In this document: positions 53,404-61,301 of the stretch, piece by piece
Numbering within the stretch: position 1 is the stretch's first letter
How the letters are laid out: every line of letters begins with the position of its first letter
NCBI RefSeq assembly: GCF_900141985.1
Contig: NZ_FQZK01000003.1
Coordinates: 458,422-522,421 of the forward strand
Length of the DNA: 64,000 bases
Direction: 5' to 3'
Source of the DNA: Nocardiopsis flavescens
Lineage (GTDB): Bacteria; Actinomycetota; Actinomycetes; Streptosporangiales; Streptosporangiaceae
Made by a program: the position numbers and the translations under genes
Notes under the pieces: generated by a model
What the model was told of the DNA's origin: nothing
Databases searched by the model: none
The model's input: only the letters and a program-made list of their open reading frames with translations

Positions 53404-54384
53404 ATGGACGAATGCTCGAAGTCGACGCCGAAGGCCTTCCAGGCCGTCAGTGCTCGCAACCTCATGCGCGTCGCCACCACGTTCACCGGTGCGGTGCTCA
53501 TCGGCCCGTTCCTGTGGAGTGCGGCTCCCGCCTCCGCCCACGACACGGACACGGGATACCACGGGTATTACGCCGAGTCCGTCGCCCAGTCGCAGCCGGG
53601 CGAGACGACACCGGAGATCGCCCGGGCGGTCGAGGAGGCGATGAACGACCAGTCGCTCCCCGTCGTGCCCGGGGTCGACGTGGACGAGGTGCTCGAGTTC
53701 ACGGAGTTGCGCGGGGCGTACCCGCCGCCCGAGGAGCCCGGGGAGGAGGGGCCGGGCAAGCCCGGCAAGCCCGGAGAGCCCGGCAAGCCCGGAGAGCCTG
53801 GTAAGCCCGGAGAGCCTGGTAAGCCCGGGGAACCCGGCAAGCCCGGGGAACCCGGCAAGCCCGGAGAGCCCGGCAAGCCTGGGAAGCCCGGCAAGCCCGG
53901 AGAGCCCGGCAAACCCGGGGAACCGGGGAAGCCCGGAAAGCCTGGAGAGCCCGGCAAGCCTGGGAAGCCCGGCAAGCCCGGGGAACCGGGGAAGCCCGGA
54001 GAGCCCGGAGAGCCCGGCAAGCCCGGAGAGCCCGGAGAGCCCGGCAAACCGGGCAAGCCCGGAAAGCCTGGAGAGCCCGGCAAGCCCGGCAAGCCCGGCA
54101 AGCCCGGCAAGCCTGGGAAGCCCGGGAAGCCCGGTGACTGCGAGGATCACGGCAAGCCGGGCAAGCCCGGGAAGCCGGACCCGTGCGAGCACCCCGAGCC
54201 TCCGAAGCCCGAGCACCCGAAGCCGGAACACCCGAAGCCCGAGCAGCCCGAGCCCCAGCAGCCCGAGCTCGCCAAGACCGGCGTCCCGGTCGCCGTTACC
54301 GCCGCGGCCGGACTGCTGACCGCGCTGGCCGGTGCCGGTGCGATGTTCCTGGGCCGCCGCCGGTCCGAAGGGGCGCGCGGCTGA
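53404..54384 (+). CDS. Collagen-like surface protein with LAKTG sortase signal
   Basis: A 326-residue exported protein: signal peptide ending APASA-HD near residue 45, a globular or stalk segment of 70 residues, 42 uninterrupted Gly-(Lys/Glu)-Pro triplets (nt 53755-54132), a Pro/His/Glu-rich segment ([13 protein letters not shown]), then LAKTG, a hydrophobic helix and RRRSEGARG. LAxTG plus helix plus charged tail is a class E sortase sorting signal, so the triple helix would project from the cell wall. I chose ATG 53404; GTG 53368 and ATG 53464 are alternatives. Confidence 0.9.
   Translation: MDECSKSTPKAFQAVSARNLMRVATTFTGAVLIGPFLWSAAPASAHDTDTGYHGYYAESVAQSQPGETTPEIARAVEEAMNDQSLPVVPGVDVDEVLEFTELRGAYPPPEEPGEEGPGKPGKPGEPGKPGEPGKPGEPGKPGEPGKPGEPGKPGEPGKPGKPGKPGEPGKPGEPGKPGKPGEPGKPGKPGKPGEPGKPGEPGEPGKPGEPGEPGKPGKPGKPGEPGKPGKPGKPGKPGKPGKPGDCEDHGKPGKPGKPDPCEHPEPPKPEHPKPEHPKPEQPEPQQPELAKTGVPVAVTAAAGLLTALAGAGAMFLGRRRSEGARG
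53755..54132 (+). repeat. 42 tandem nine-base collagen triplets
   Basis: Repeats of GGN-AAG/GAG-CCN encode only GKP and GEP. Larger blocks (for example [12 protein letters not shown]) recur, and synonymous changes are few, so the array can expand or contract by slippage in steps of nine bases without loss of frame. Confidence 0.95.
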
Positions 54385-54415
54385 GTGACCCCGCCCTGTG
54401 ATTCGACATCCCGCT

Positions 54416-54445
54416 CGGGCCCGCACCTGTCCAGGTGCGGGCCCG
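54416..54445 (+). terminator. Terminator after the collagen-like gene
   Basis: Perfect 14-bp stem (CGGGCCCGCACCTG / CAGGTGCGGGCCCG), followed by CTCCGTTTCC, 31 bases past the stop. Confidence 0.85.
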
Positions 54446-54538
54446 CTCCGTTTCCGGCCCCTTGAGGAGCCGGGCGGCCGACTGCACCCATGACGCGGTC
54501 CAGGATGTACGCGGGGGGCCGGGCGGTAGCCTCGCCGC

Positions 54539-54889
54539 ATGGGTGATCACGTTGAGCAGATCCGGCCGCTCGACGCCTCGATGGACGAGGAGTGGTCGCG
54601 CAGGACGCGGGAACCGCACCTGCGCGCCGTGTCGGCCTCCCGGCACCGGGACGGGCACTGGTGGTGGGTCGGCGTCGATGTCATGGAGTTCGTCCGTACC
54701 GAACCGCTGGAATCCGAGCTGCGCCGCCGCATCGCGGAGGCCCTGGCGGGCGTCGGCGGCGTCACCGGTGTCGAGGAGGAGGACCGGGAGGTGTGGACGG
54801 TGACCGGCACCCCGGCGGGCAGGGCGCTGGTGGAGGCGGTCGCTCAGGTGGTGGACGACCTGGCCGACCGGACGCGCGGAGCGTTCTAG
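54539..54889 (+). CDS. Conserved hypothetical protein
   Basis: A 116-residue acidic soluble protein (HLRAVSASRHRDGHWWWVGVDVMEFVRTEPLESELRRRIAEALAGVGGVTGVEEEDREVWTVTGTPAGRALVEAVAQVVDDLADR) with an alternating strand-helix-strand-helix pattern, perhaps ferredoxin-like. No family recognised. TAGCCT at 54527-54532 ends seven bases before the ATG with no ribosome site, so a leaderless start is likely. Confidence 0.7.
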   Translation: MGDHVEQIRPLDASMDEEWSRRTREPHLRAVSASRHRDGHWWWVGVDVMEFVRTEPLESELRRRIAEALAGVGGVTGVEEEDREVWTVTGTPAGRALVEAVAQVVDDLADRTRGAF

Positions 54890-55000
54890 CGCGGTGCTCC
54901 CGTGTGTTCCCGGTGCGGGCGGCGGGCGGCGGCGGGTACGGCCACCGGTGAGCCCCGGTCCGTGCAGGCGGAGCATCAGGCGGTGGCCGGTGGCCGCCGG

Positions 55001-55246
55001 TCACGGCGGGAGGACCCGTCCGGGAGGATGCGGGCGCTGGACCGCGGGTCCGGCCGGACGGCGGACCGTGTCCGGGCGGAGGAGCGCTTCGATATCGGTG
55101 CGGTGGAACCTGCGGTGTCCGCCCGGGGTGCGGAACGAGGCCAGCTTGCCCTCGTCCGCCCAGCGGGCCACGGTCACGGCGGTCACGCGCAGCATCCGGC
55201 CGACCTCCCCGCTGCTCAGGGGACCGGTGTTCTCTGCGGGTTTCAT
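55001..55246 (-). CDS. BldC-like MerR/excisionase-type DNA-binding protein 1
   Basis: An 81-residue protein with a MerR-type winged HTH close to BldC (LSSGEVGRMLRVTAVTVARWADEGKLASFRTPGGHRRFHRTDIEALL), followed by a Pro/Arg-rich tail. BldC binds DNA co-operatively at direct repeats to control development in Streptomyces. The canonical BldC ends soon after the HTH; this one has about 25 extra residues. It follows a second BldC-like gene with a 22-base gap, so the pair form an operon. ATG 55246. Confidence 0.88.
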   Translation of the reverse strand: MKPAENTGPLSSGEVGRMLRVTAVTVARWADEGKLASFRTPGGHRRFHRTDIEALLRPDTVRRPAGPAVQRPHPPGRVLPP

Positions 55247-55268
55247 GGGCGAGCGGTGCTCCGGGAGT

Positions 55269-55496
55269 TCAGGAGGACGGAGGGGCGGAGGCGGACCCGG
55301 CGTCTTTCAGAAGGCGGTCGATGTCGGTCCGCCGGAGGCGGTGGTGGCCGCTGGGGGTGCGCACGCCCGGGAGGCGGCCGTGCGCGATCCACCGGGTGAC
55401 GGTCTTGGCGTCCACTCCGAACAGGGCGGCGACCTCGGCGGGGGTGACCAGCTCGGGCAGGGCGGGCCGAGCGGGCCGGGGGTCGTGGGTGCTCAT
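55269..55496 (-). CDS. BldC-like MerR/excisionase-type DNA-binding protein 2
   Basis: A 75-residue protein with LVTPAEVAALFGVDAKTVTRWIAHGRLPGVRTPSGHHRLRRTDIDRLL, very close to the BldC pattern. Start ATG at 55496 because GGAAGG lies eight bases before it; an ATG four codons upstream would place that site inside the gene. Tandem with the preceding entry, suggesting hetero-oligomers or a recent duplication that has diverged. Confidence 0.88.
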   Translation of the reverse strand: MSTHDPRPARPALPELVTPAEVAALFGVDAKTVTRWIAHGRLPGVRTPSGHHRLRRTDIDRLLKDAGSASAPPSS

Positions 55497-55583
55497 GGGG
55501 CCTTCCATTCGTGCGGGTGGTGGTCGCTGTACTTCACGGGAACGCCCGGCGATATCCGGGACCTGGGCCGGGACGCCACGGGG

Positions 55584-55796
55584 TCAGGGAAGGCGCACGC
55601 TCGCACCGCACCGGCGGCAGGTCTGCCGCTTGCGGTCGGCGCTCCATTTCCAGTCGTGCGGAGGGCAAACGGGAGCGGTCGCGTTGCGGCGGGGCAGCGG
55701 GAGGCGTTCGCCGGTGCGGGGCCGCGGGACCTGGCGGCGGCGGGGGGCCGTGAGGCGCAGGAACTCCGCGACCGTGAGTTCTTCGGGGGTGCTCAC
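55584..55796 (-). CDS. Small zinc-ribbon-like protein
   Basis: A 70-residue basic protein starting at GTG 55796, which overlaps the stop codon of the upstream gene (GTGA). The C-terminus CPPHDWKWSADRKRQTCRRCGASVRLP has Cys-x2-His and Cys-x2-Cys, a probable metal-binding ribbon. The N-terminal part (TPEELTVAEFLRLTAPRR) is helical. No family recognised; small proteins of this kind often accompany WhiJ-type clusters. Confidence 0.68.
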   Translation of the reverse strand: MSTPEELTVAEFLRLTAPRRRQVPRPRTGERLPLPRRNATAPVCPPHDWKWSADRKRQTCRRCGASVRLP

Positions 55797-56104
55797 GGCG
55801 CTCCCGTGAGTTCGGTGACAAGGTGGCGGGCGATCATGTCCTCGGTTCCGCGGGCACCCACGTTGAGGGATTGGTCCCCCTGGTCGGAGGCCGGTCGGTA
55901 CCAGCGGTTCGACATCAGGCGCAGGGTGACCACCCGCGGTTCGTGGGAGGTGTGGGAGACGACGACCCCGTCGTCGACCCCGGGATCGCGCTCGGCCCGC
56001 AGCCCGCGGCGGCGGCACGCGGAGAGCATGGCCAGCAGAGAGATCTCCGCGTCGGGAGCAAATTTGGTTTCAGGGTGTATCCGCTGCTGTTCCTGGGTGT
56101 CCAT
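55793..56104 (-). CDS. Hypothetical protein in the WhiJ-type cluster
   Basis: A 103-residue protein (EISLLAMLSACRRRGLRAERDPGVDDGVVVSHTSHEPRVVTLRLMSNRWYRPASDQGDQSLNVGARGTEDMIARHLVTELTG). No recognised family. It is divergent from the XRE regulator at 56204, with 99 bases between the starts, and is translationally coupled to the zinc-ribbon gene. Likely under control of that regulator by position; this is inference. Confidence 0.68.
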   Translation of the reverse strand: MDTQEQQRIHPETKFAPDAEISLLAMLSACRRRGLRAERDPGVDDGVVVSHTSHEPRVVTLRLMSNRWYRPASDQGDQSLNVGARGTEDMIARHLVTELTGAP

Positions 56105-56203
56105 AGGCTCAGGGTGGTCCGACGCGGCTGTGTTCCCAAGTAAGTGAGTCGTATCTCCGAAAGACAGAGCGGGACGGGGATCGTTCTCGGTACGGTCGGG
56201 AAC

Positions 56204-57031
56204 ATGGAAGAACTTCCCCCGGAGAACGAAGCCCCCGGGTCTGCTTCCCCGCTACCTGATGGCCCGCCGCCATCGTTCGGGCTCGCACTCCGCGCCGAGC
56301 GTAAGAACGCCGGGTTCACTCTGCGAAAGTTCGCAGCGGTTTCGAACTTCGCAGTGTCGACACTGTCCCGCTGGGAGAACGCGAGGACCTCCCCCGTACG
56401 TGCTGATGTGGAGAGGCTCGACAAGGCCCTGGGGGTCAACGGGCGCCTGATCGCCGAGTGGGAAGCGGCCAACAGTGACGGGATTCCGTCCTGGATGCGT
56501 TCCCCCGGAATGCGCGAAGGCCGAGCTGTGGCCATCGACATCATGTCGGTGAATTTGGTTCCAGGGCTGATCCAGTCTCCGAAGTATGCGCGAGCGGTAT
56601 TTCGTGCGTTCCACCCCCGGAAGGATGACTCGGAGATAGAACGTCTCGCTCAACTCCGGGTGTCCCGTTACGAGTCGTTGACCAGGAGGAATAACCCTTT
56701 GGTCACAGCCGTTTTTCCGCTTCACCCATTGCGGCATCTGCCCCCGGATGTGCGGGAAGACCAGGTCAGGTACCTGTTGCAGCACCTGGAGCGTGGTCGC
56801 CTGGTCGTATACCTGATTCCGGAGACGACTCCGATTCTGGCGGTGTCATCGTCCGCACAGATCTACTACCTGCCCGAGGGGCGGACGGTCGCCACTTCCG
56901 ACCTTGTTCGGGGGAACGTGCTGTTGGAGAAGCCGGGCGACACCGAGACGGTAGAGTCCCTGGTACGTGACTTGATCGGACTCGCGTCTCCCCGGAGTGA
57001 GTCGGTGGCGTTGTTGGAAGGAACACTTTGA
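56204..57031 (+). CDS. WhiJ-type XRE regulator with DUF5753
   Basis: A 275-residue regulator. Residues 25-85 form an XRE helix-turn-helix (LRAERKNAGFTLRKFAAVSNFAVSTLSRWENARTSPVRADVERLDKAL); the rest is DUF5753 (NLVPGLIQSPKYARAVFRAFHP..., LRVSRYESLTRRNNPL). Such proteins occur in many copies in streptomycetes and relatives, always with a DUF397 partner, as here, and affect development or antibiotic production. ATG 56204 chosen over GTG 56144, since the XRE domain follows it directly. Confidence 0.93.
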   Translation: MEELPPENEAPGSASPLPDGPPPSFGLALRAERKNAGFTLRKFAAVSNFAVSTLSRWENARTSPVRADVERLDKALGVNGRLIAEWEAANSDGIPSWMRSPGMREGRAVAIDIMSVNLVPGLIQSPKYARAVFRAFHPRKDDSEIERLAQLRVSRYESLTRRNNPLVTAVFPLHPLRHLPPDVREDQVRYLLQHLERGRLVVYLIPETTPILAVSSSAQIYYLPEGRTVATSDLVRGNVLLEKPGDTETVESLVRDLIGLASPRSESVALLEGTL

Positions 57032-57204
57032 TGACAGATGGCTTCCGCAAGAGTTCGTACAGCAACGACGGCGGCAACTGTGTCGAGGTCCGGGAGCATA
57101 CGACGGGCGCGGACGTGCGCGACACCCAGAACCGCGAAGCCGGACACCTCAGCTTCAACCGCACCGAGTGGCTCGCCGCCCTCGCCGCAACCCTCACCAC
57201 GTAG
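57031..57204 (+). CDS. DUF397 domain-containing protein
   Basis: A 57-residue protein, MTDGFRKSSYSNDGGNCVEV ... VRDTQNREAGHLSFNRTEWLAAL, with the DUF397 signature (KSSYS..GGNCVEV, VRD, W). The ATG overlaps the TGA of the XRE gene by one base, so translation is coupled. DUF397 proteins are thought to act as partners of DUF5753 regulators, in a toxin-antitoxin-like or co-regulator role. Confidence 0.93.
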   Translation: MTDGFRKSSYSNDGGNCVEVREHTTGADVRDTQNREAGHLSFNRTEWLAALAATLTT

Positions 57205-57231
57205 GCACCACGGCAAAAGCCCTGCGGCAAA

Positions 57232-57273
57232 GGCCCCGGGGACGACCCGGAAATCCGTCTTCTCCCCGGGGCC
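57232..57273 (+). terminator. Terminator between the DUF397 gene and rloB
   Basis: Perfect 11-bp stem (GGCCCCGGGGA / TCCCCGGGGCC) with a 20-base loop, 28 bases after the DUF397 stop; convergent with rloB. Confidence 0.6.
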
Positions 57274-57393
57274 CGCTGGTGCCACGGGTAGAAGGCCCTC
57301 CGCCCGCCCGGCAGAGCGCGGATACCGGCTTCCGGGGTCGTGTGAAGGGATCGGGCCCGCGTCCCCGGACCGACGATCGCACCCCCGCGCCGA

Positions 57394-58038
57394 CTAGTCG
57401 GACCTGTGGGCCAGATGGTTTTCCAGGGAGTCCAAGACCAGGTGGACATCGGTCCACGGGTAGTCGTCATAGCGGTCGCGGGGAGTCCGCGCGCCCTGCC
57501 TGCGGGCCCGCTCCACCCCCGGCGCGAAGTCCGCGAAGTCGGTGCCCTTGCGCCCCCTGTTCTTCGAGCCCTTGGCCCACTCCGGAACCGTCTGCTCCAG
57601 AAGGCGCACGGTGTCACGCACGGTGTGGCAGCCGGTCAACCGTCCGCGATCCATGTGGTGCAGGAGCAGCCACACCTCGAAGCACGGGTGGGACACCGCG
57701 GTTTCCACCGCTGCTTCGGTCCCCTTGCACGGGGTATCGCGCGCCTTCCTGCGCAGAGCGCCGACGTCCTCGCCCTCGGTGTCGAACACGGCCCACATCT
57801 CGCTGTAGCCCTCGGTCCGACGCTCCATGGCCTCACGCACGATGAGCGCGCCCTCGGTCCGCTTGGCGACCTCGACCATGGGCTCGGGTCCCCTCCCGCT
57901 CAAGGGCCGGGTGGAACGGAGGTGTCTGCGCAGCCCGTCGAAGTAGGCCTCCTCGGTCTCCCCCTCGCAGAGAATGAGCAGCGCCGGGTGTTCACGGCGC
58001 GGCCCCGGGCGCCTGCCCGTGCTACGTCGTCGGGCCAT
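57394..58038 (-). CDS. rloB: RloB family TOPRIM-like nuclease component
   Basis: A 214-residue basic protein of the RloB family. Conserved points are ALLILCEGETEEAYFDGL (TOPRIM-like glutamates, residues 20-37), AVFDTEGED (aspartate pair), and HPCFEVWLLLHH, typical of RloB and AbiLii. The TOPRIM-like features suggest a metal-dependent nuclease. It starts nine bases after the end of the RloA-type ATPase gene in the same operon. RloA/RloB (AbiL-like) pairs act in phage defence by abortive infection in other bacteria. Confidence 0.88.
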   Translation of the reverse strand: MARRRSTGRRPGPRREHPALLILCEGETEEAYFDGLRRHLRSTRPLSGRGPEPMVEVAKRTEGALIVREAMERRTEGYSEMWAVFDTEGEDVGALRRKARDTPCKGTEAAVETAVSHPCFEVWLLLHHMDRGRLTGCHTVRDTVRLLEQTVPEWAKGSKNRGRKGTDFADFAPGVERARRQGARTPRDRYDDYPWTDVHLVLDSLENHLAHRSD

Positions 58039-58047
58039 GGGGGTGTC

Positions 58048-59343
58048 TCACTCTCGGGGGCGGGGCCGTAGGGCCTTGATGAACAGCTCTTCGTCGATGA
58101 AGGGGACCGCGCCGTAGCGGCCGACGAGGTAGCGCCGGTCCCGGTTCTCTTCGTCCGCGGTCTCGAAGGAGGACAGCGGGTAGAGGGTGGTGGCCCCGTC
58201 GTGCCCCTTCTCGGTCAGCCAGATCTCGTCCTCTGTCAGGACCTCCCTCCCCCGGATACGGCCGAGGAGGTTGGTGTCGTGGCTGGTGAAGACGAGCTGC
58301 GCGCGGTTGGGGTTGTTCTGCGGGTCGTTGAAGAGGGAGACGAGGGCGCCGGAGAGCACGCTGTGCAGGCTGGTGTCGAGTTCGTCGACGACCAGTGTCG
58401 AGCCCTCTTTCAGAACGCGAATGAGTTCCGATCCCAGCGCGAGGACCGCCCGGGTGCCTTCGGATTCCTGCTGGAGGCGGAGCGGCCGACCGTTGTCCTC
58501 CCCTTTGTGGCGGAAGAGTATCTTCTTCCTGTTGCGCAACTGCCGGGGGGTCAGATAGCCGACTTCGCCGCTGGAAAGGTCTTCCGGGATCATCTGGACG
58601 ACGTAGCCGTTGATCCCCGTGTCGGCGGAGGCCGCCATCTCCGCCAGGCGCCCGACGAGTTCTTCGTCCTCGACGGCGTTCCGGGGGATCTCGTAGCCCT
58701 TTCCACCCCCCCATGTCTTCAAGGAGGACAGGAACCACTCCCTCACCGTGCGCAGGTCCTGAACCGCGTCCGAATGGAACATGGCAGGCCTGACGTTGGC
58801 CAGCACCGAGATGAGGAGCTTGTGGGGACTGATGTCCAGCAGGTCTGTGAGTTCCGGCGCCCCCGGATCGTTCTTGGCATAGGAGATGGCCTCGCCCTCC
58901 CGTTCGAAAACGGGGCTCTCCGACCCGTCCGGGCCGTGGGCATAGAGCCACTCCTCCATGACCCTGTGGTCGTCGACCACGAACCCGTAGTTGAAGCGGG
59001 CCCCGCCCAAGAGGATGTCGACCGCGTACGTGGAGGGCTTGGAGGATCCGGCGCCGTCCAGGAGAAAAGGATCGCGAATGATCTCGGTTTCCGGGTGCTC
59101 TCCGGCGAAGACGGCGTCGAGCGTGATCGAGTCCTGGTCCGTGACCATTCTTCGCATGAACTCCAGCGCACCGACGACGGAGGACTTTCCGGAGGCGTTG
59201 GCGCCGAAGATCCCGGCGACCCGGAGCGGGGTGATCTCTCCGGGGGGAGGGAAACCTTCCTCGCCCTGCGCTGCCGAAGTGAGCAGGAGTTCTTGCTCGT
59301 CGCGGATGGATCTGTGGTTCTCCACGCGAAAACTCAGCAGCAT
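58048..59343 (-). CDS. rloA: RloA/AbiLi-type AAA ATPase
   Basis: A 431-residue SMC/ABC-like ATPase of the AAA_15 family. It starts MLLSFRVENHRSIRDEQELLL, typical of the class; Walker A is GANASGKSS (47-55), then RLQQESEGTRAVLALG (signature-like), Walker B STLVVDELDTSLH and the switch His in VFTSHDTNLL. It probably senses infection and controls the RloB nuclease. ATG 59343 has GGGAGAAG upstream. Together with rloB it makes a complete two-gene defence system. Confidence 0.9.
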   Translation of the reverse strand: MLLSFRVENHRSIRDEQELLLTSAAQGEEGFPPPGEITPLRVAGIFGANASGKSSVVGALEFMRRMVTDQDSITLDAVFAGEHPETEIIRDPFLLDGAGSSKPSTYAVDILLGGARFNYGFVVDDHRVMEEWLYAHGPDGSESPVFEREGEAISYAKNDPGAPELTDLLDISPHKLLISVLANVRPAMFHSDAVQDLRTVREWFLSSLKTWGGGKGYEIPRNAVEDEELVGRLAEMAASADTGINGYVVQMIPEDLSSGEVGYLTPRQLRNRKKILFRHKGEDNGRPLRLQQESEGTRAVLALGSELIRVLKEGSTLVVDELDTSLHSVLSGALVSLFNDPQNNPNRAQLVFTSHDTNLLGRIRGREVLTEDEIWLTEKGHDGATTLYPLSSFETADEENRDRRYLVGRYGAVPFIDEELFIKALRPRPRE

Positions 59344-59663
59344 TCCATCTTCTCCCACCAACATCCTGCCCGGGCGCCGGACCGTGACCGCCTCTCCAAC
59401 CTTAAGGGGGTGGGCTGCACCGGGGGCGTGGAGAGCGGGGGCGGGGTGTCGGTATCCGAATGCGGCCGGGCACGCTGCCCCCACTCCGAGCGGGAGTGAG
59501 CCGTCCACAGGTGAGGGGGAGCGGCTGCGGGAGGGGACGCGGGCAGGAGAGGATGGATGCGGGGCGCCGTACGCCGCCGGTGCCGGGGCCATGGTCCCCC
59601 CGATTCCACGCTAGCCCGCGCCCGCACGCTGCCGCCGCGGCACAGACATCCATCAGCTGTGTT
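59344..59663. other. Intergenic region holding direct-repeat copy 1
   Basis: 320 bases between the rloA start and the XRE-deformylase stop. The right half is the direct repeat at 59501-59623; the left part should contain the rloAB promoter. CCACTCCGAGCGGGAGTG near 59480-59498 is an imperfect palindrome. No gene. Confidence 0.55.
59501..59623 (+). repeat. Direct repeat flanking the XRE-PDF/CYTH cassette, copy 1
   Basis: About 123 bases matching 63294-63418 with two substitutions and two single-base indels. On the minus strand both copies contain CTAGCGT followed by GGGGGGACCATGGCC, resembling a -10 box, leader and start codon, but the following frame is short and differs between copies. Confidence 0.9.
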
Positions 59664-61130
59664 CTACGCCGTGCCGCGTTCGTAACTCCAGGATTTACCG
59701 GACCCCCGATACTCCTCCACAGGGATGGGCTTCACCCCGTCGGTCATTCGCTCCTTGTAGACCATGCCGTGCAGGTGATCCACTTCATGTGCCACGAGAC
59801 GGGCCAGGGCGTCCGCGAACACGGTGATAGCGGTACTCCCGTCCAAGAGGGTGTGCTCCACTTCGATGCGACGCGCGCGCGGGACAACCCCGCGAACGTC
59901 GAAGAAACTCAGGCAACCCTCGTACTGGGAGTCCGATTCCGAAGACTCACTGATGATCACGGGGTTGAGCAGGACCAGTGGCGTGGAATCGGGATCTGGG
60001 GGGAACACCAGCGCGGCCGCCCGATCGATGCCGATCTGTGGAGCCGCCAACCCCATGCCCTTGCCGAAGTGATGATGGTCGCGCACACGCTGGACCGCGC
60101 GGTGCAGTTGGTCGATGACCTCATCGGCATCACTCGCCTCCGTGGGAAGGCGAAAAAGTCTCGCAGTCCGCGTCAGTATTTCCTCGCCCTCCTGCACGAT
60201 TCCTGCCGCTCGCATACGGTCGCTGGCTGTCCGGAGCGGAGGTCGAGTGTCACTGTCCTGATCAGAGCCGTTGCGCCAGCGCCACTCCAGCCTGTAGCGG
60301 GCTCCGATGGGAGGGTCGTTCGTGTGCCAGGCGAACGATGTTTCACCGCCTTGCCGGCGGCTCTGCACCGCAGAACGCAGGGGTACCGCCGAAGCCGTCG
60401 TCGAGGTCTCCGTACCCCAGACAACGGGTTCCAGCGAGGTCGGGAAACGCAACTCCACGCTCACAGCCCGGGTCGGCAACCGGATGGCTCGCTGGAACCA
60501 TTGACCCCACTGGTCCGCCCCGACGACATAGGAGTACTCCAGTCGAGCGGATTGCCCCGGGTAGAGAGGGAACATCGAATGCTCGTTCTCGAAACTCAGC
60601 CAGACTTCTTTGAAGGAGTCCCGATCGTGTTTGGGCACCCATGCCATGGGCTCGCCGTCACAGGAAGCGGTCAGGTTCAGCCTCTCCCAGGTGAGCGGAC
60701 GTTCGCGGTAGAGCTCGTTGGACAGATCCGGGTGCCCCGGAAACCGGTCGACGCTGATGCGCACGAGGTAGCGGGTCACCGGTTCATGGCCGCCGTTGAC
60801 CACATGGCGACGCATGGACGCGGTGTAAACACCTTCGCGATAGCTCAGCTCAGCGTGGTCGAGATCCACGAACAGCTCACCGCTCCCCGCGGACGAAGCT
60901 TGCGCGGCGGGTGCCTTCTGCCATGACCGCCAAAGGTCCCCGCCGCTGGACAGCTTCCTCTCAGCCAGGCGCACGAACTCTTCGCTGGCGGGGTAGCGCC
61001 CGGACTCCACGTGGCTGATGTAGGAGGGATCGAAGCCCATCGCCTCGGCGAGGGCCTTCTTCGTCAGGCGGCGCTGTTCGCGCCAGTGGGCGAGAGCGGC
61101 CGGGAAATCAGCGGGGTGAGGGGTCGCCAT
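59664..61130 (-). CDS. XRE helix-turn-helix fused to peptide deformylase
   Basis: A 488-residue protein of three parts. Residues 8-65 are an XRE helix-turn-helix (REQRRLTKKALAEAMGFDPSYISHVESGRY). Residues 90-300 are a beta-rich domain with no recognised family (ELSYREGVYTASMRRHVVNGG..., RLEYSYVVGADQWGQWF). Residues 300-470 are a complete peptide deformylase: GMGLAAPQ (358-365), EGCLS with Cys406, and HEVDH with His448, Glu449 and His452. All metal ligands and the catalytic Glu are present. Ordinary deformylase is under 220 residues. A GATAAT box (minus strand) lies seven bases before the ATG at 61130; probably leaderless. Confidence 0.9.
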   Translation of the reverse strand: MATPHPADFPAALAHWREQRRLTKKALAEAMGFDPSYISHVESGRYPASEEFVRLAERKLSSGGDLWRSWQKAPAAQASSAGSGELFVDLDHAELSYREGVYTASMRRHVVNGGHEPVTRYLVRISVDRFPGHPDLSNELYRERPLTWERLNLTASCDGEPMAWVPKHDRDSFKEVWLSFENEHSMFPLYPGQSARLEYSYVVGADQWGQWFQRAIRLPTRAVSVELRFPTSLEPVVWGTETSTTASAVPLRSAVQSRRQGGETSFAWHTNDPPIGARYRLEWRWRNGSDQDSDTRPPLRTASDRMRAAGIVQEGEEILTRTARLFRLPTEASDADEVIDQLHRAVQRVRDHHHFGKGMGLAAPQIGIDRAAALVFPPDPDSTPLVLLNPVIISESSESDSQYEGCLSFFDVRGVVPRARRIEVEHTLLDGSTAITVFADALARLVAHEVDHLHGMVYKERMTDGVKPIPVEEYRGSGKSWSYERGTA

Positions 61131-61301
61131 GCCGTTGATTATCGCGCACACGGATCGTGATCACCTGAGTGAAGCGTGACTGAACCGGTCTCATTCTGGC
61201 CTCACACCACCATCTTCGATTCTCCTCGAAGTACCGTTGCCGCCCGCTTCGCGTCCACCCCGGGCGAGTTGTCGAGCACCCCCCGACCAAGGAGGAAGCC
61301 G

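Noticed and set aside
59501..59623. Insertion-sequence terminal repeat
   Set aside because: The copies are direct, not inverted, and no transposase is encoded between them; treated as cassette-flanking repeats instead.
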